A DNA stretch of 64,000 bases from contig JACKAK010000006.1 of the NCBI GenBank assembly GCA_020635115.1, positions 261,347 through 325,346 on the forward strand, in the 5' to 3' direction. The notes under the pieces are model-generated. The model did not search any database, was not told the DNA's origin, and saw only the letters and a list, made by a program, of their open reading frames with translations. This document shows positions 62,852-64,000 of the stretch, in pieces. The position numbers and the translations under genes are program-made. Numbering within the stretch: the first letter of the stretch is position 1; every line of letters starts with the position of its first letter. The DNA comes from Halobacteriovoraceae bacterium. Its GTDB lineage: Bacteria > Bdellovibrionota > Bacteriovoracia > Bacteriovoracales > Bacteriovoracaceae.

Positions 62852-63832
62852 TTATAGTATTCTTTTCTTTTTTCTAATAAGAGCATTTATAGCATCAGCA
62901 CAATCAACTGCGCTGTCCCAAGCAGTATAAATTTGCTTCTTGATACCAGCTCTTAGATCTCCAGCAATGTAAAGATTTTCAATGTTTGTGAGACCCTTAT
63001 TATCGGTAAGAACAAAACCCCTATCATCTACATCTGCCCCTAATTGCTTGGCCAGTTCATTGTAAACAATCATTCCAAGGGATACAAAAGTAAAATCACT
63101 TTCAACAATACTTCCATCCTCAAGTTTATATCCTTTTAAAAGAGACTCCTTCTTATCTCCAAGAATCTCAACTATTTTTTGAGAATAAACTTTAATAGAA
63201 TATTTACGTATTAATTTGTTAACCTCATCGTCATAAATTGCTTGTTTACCGTTATTAAGTAAAGTTACCGGGACACCATATCTTTCATGTAACATTACTC
63301 CTACCCAAACTGATCCAGAATTATGCCCTATAATTGACAAATTTTTACCAATCACATGGTGTCCATCACATCTTAAGCAGTAGTCTACAATTTGGGCATT
63401 AGCATACGGAAATATAGGTGAAATTTCACCATTGATCTCAGGTTGGACATCCATCACTCCTGTACAAAGAATGATGTATTCTGTTAAATACTTTTCACCT
63501 TTATTATCTTCAAGTTCAAAAAATCCTTCAGAGGTTTTTTGAATTTTCTCAATCCCTAAATTTTTCTTATGGATAAATTTATCTTTGAAATGACTTTCTT
63601 GTGCAATCCATTTGTAAACCTCATCATTCGGTTCTTGAATACCTTTTTTATATTGAAAAAGGGAGGGCATATTTTCAACTTTTGTAACCCAAAAAGCTCT
63701 TGATTTTTTCTTATGTTTACTTGAACCAGGAAAAAATAGAGTTTCATCATTATTAAGAACACATCTTAACGCCGCTTGTGTTCCAGCAGCGCCACCGCCT
63801 ATAACTGTTACAGGATAAACTTTCTGAGTCAT
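62852..63832 (-). CDS. Thioredoxin-reductase-like FAD/NAD(P) oxidoreductase
   Basis: A 326-residue flavoprotein with FAD-binding GGGAAGTQAALR, a central TGVMDVQPE, a Cys pair in YCLRCDGHH, a second nucleotide-binding IIGHNSGSVWVGVML and a C-terminal FAD motif NLYIAGDL. The Cys-x-x-Cys resembles thioredoxin reductase (CATC), but CLRC and a divergent NAD motif (GHNSGS) suggest a different electron partner. AAGGAG lies 6 bases before the ATG at 63832, with a GTG one codon earlier. The ferredoxin gene 1.3 kb away is a conceivable partner. Confidence 0.8.
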   Translation of the reverse strand: MTQKVYPVTVIGGGAAGTQAALRCVLNNDETLFFPGSSKHKKKSRAFWVTKVENMPSLFQYKKGIQEPNDEVYKWIAQESHFKDKFIHKKNLGIEKIQKTSEGFFELEDNKGEKYLTEYIILCTGVMDVQPEINGEISPIFPYANAQIVDYCLRCDGHHVIGKNLSIIGHNSGSVWVGVMLHERYGVPVTLLNNGKQAIYDDEVNKLIRKYSIKVYSQKIVEILGDKKESLLKGYKLEDGSIVESDFTFVSLGMIVYNELAKQLGADVDDRGFVLTDNKGLTNIENLYIAGDLRAGIKKQIYTAWDSAVDCADAINALIRKKKRIL

Positions 63833-63892
63833 CACTTACTCCTTCTTGAATCATTTTAAATATTGTCAAAGGATTTATGTTAAATGTCTAGC

Positions 63893-64000
63893 CTAAGCGG
63901 GGTGTAGATTTTTTTTTTGACTAGATCCATTTTCTATTGATGCTTCTTTGGCCTCAATTTTGCTAAAAAGATGCTTTTCACTATCAGTGGCCTTAATTCT
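63893..64000 (-). CDS. 3' end of a gene running off the window
   Basis: An open frame entering from beyond 64000 and ending at a TAG (63893-63895), encoding RIKATDSEKHLFSKIEAKEA and ending KNLHPA. Too short to assign. About 60 bases separate it from the flavoprotein start, so it may be the upstream gene of the same operon. Confidence 0.4.
   Translation of the reverse strand, partial: RIKATDSEKHLFSKIEAKEASIENGSSQKKNLHPA

Overview
The window is AT-rich (roughly one third G+C by eye) and densely coded on both strands. It looks like chromosome of a Gram-negative delta-like bacterium. Short Sec signal peptides, periplasmic proteases, a TolQ/TolR-type motor set, CheA-like 7TM kinases, an HD-GYP response regulator and many small exported proteins of unknown function would fit the Bdellovibrionota (Bacteriovorax/Halobacteriovorax-like predators). 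No rRNA, tRNA or other marker was found to prove this, so the taxonomy is inference.

Layout. 0-6.5 kb: an endonuclease/exonuclease/phosphatase-fold protein, phosphatidylserine decarboxylase, an HtrA-like protease, a three-gene metal-chelate-type ABC importer and a lipoprotein. 6.5-12.3 kb: a five-gene yej-like peptide importer with two separate ATPases. 12.3-16.4 kb: small exported or cytoplasmic unknowns, a matrixin-like protease and a secreted esterase. 16.5-19.8 kb: a compact cassette of a MotB/OmpA-like protein with a very long coiled coil, a TolQ/MotA-like channel protein and a cyclic-nucleotide-binding protein. 19.9-29.4 kb: a DUF4160/ribbon-helix-helix pair, groES-groEL, a ClC transporter, an Hpt/receiver protein, polA and an RDD membrane protein. 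29.4-32.2 kb: thioredoxin, a GmhA-like SIS protein and an AglR/TolQ-like gene, each broken by single-base indels, then two ExbD/TolR genes. 32.2-38.2 kb: mutY, then an operon of receiver, CheX-like protein and CheA-like sensor kinase, whose kinase gene is split at codon 8/9 by an intact 1,309-bp IS481-type element with a 7-bp target duplication. 38.2-42.3 kb: a VWA-like exported protein coupled to an XRE regulator, a pentapeptide-repeat protein with a palindromic operator-like promoter, and exported unknowns. 42.3-46.2 kb: an insertion-sequence graveyard (two TnpB tails, an IS66 tail, a decayed IS3 element, a TnpA tail) around a HigBA-like toxin-antitoxin operon. 46.2-64 kb: nadC-nadB, a reduced ComEC-like membrane protein, a receiver, a secreted 14-repeat leucine-rich-like protein, a zinc metalloprotease, a fused alpha/beta 2-oxoacid dehydrogenase E1, an HD-GYP regulator, an outer-membrane-type protein, leucine dehydrogenase, a ferredoxin, exported unknowns and a thioredoxin-reductase-like flavoprotein.

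How genes work together. Leucine dehydrogenase and the E1 fusion can act in sequence on branched-chain amino acids, which suits an organism that imports peptides (yej-like system) and secretes proteases. Two ion-motor-like gene sets suggest envelope-spanning machinery of the gliding or Tol type. The strongest observations are the exact IS insertion into the kinase gene, the indel cluster at 29.5-30.8 kb whose correction restores textbook motifs, the motor-like cassette at 16.5-19.8 kb, and a marked excess of the tetramer GGCC.
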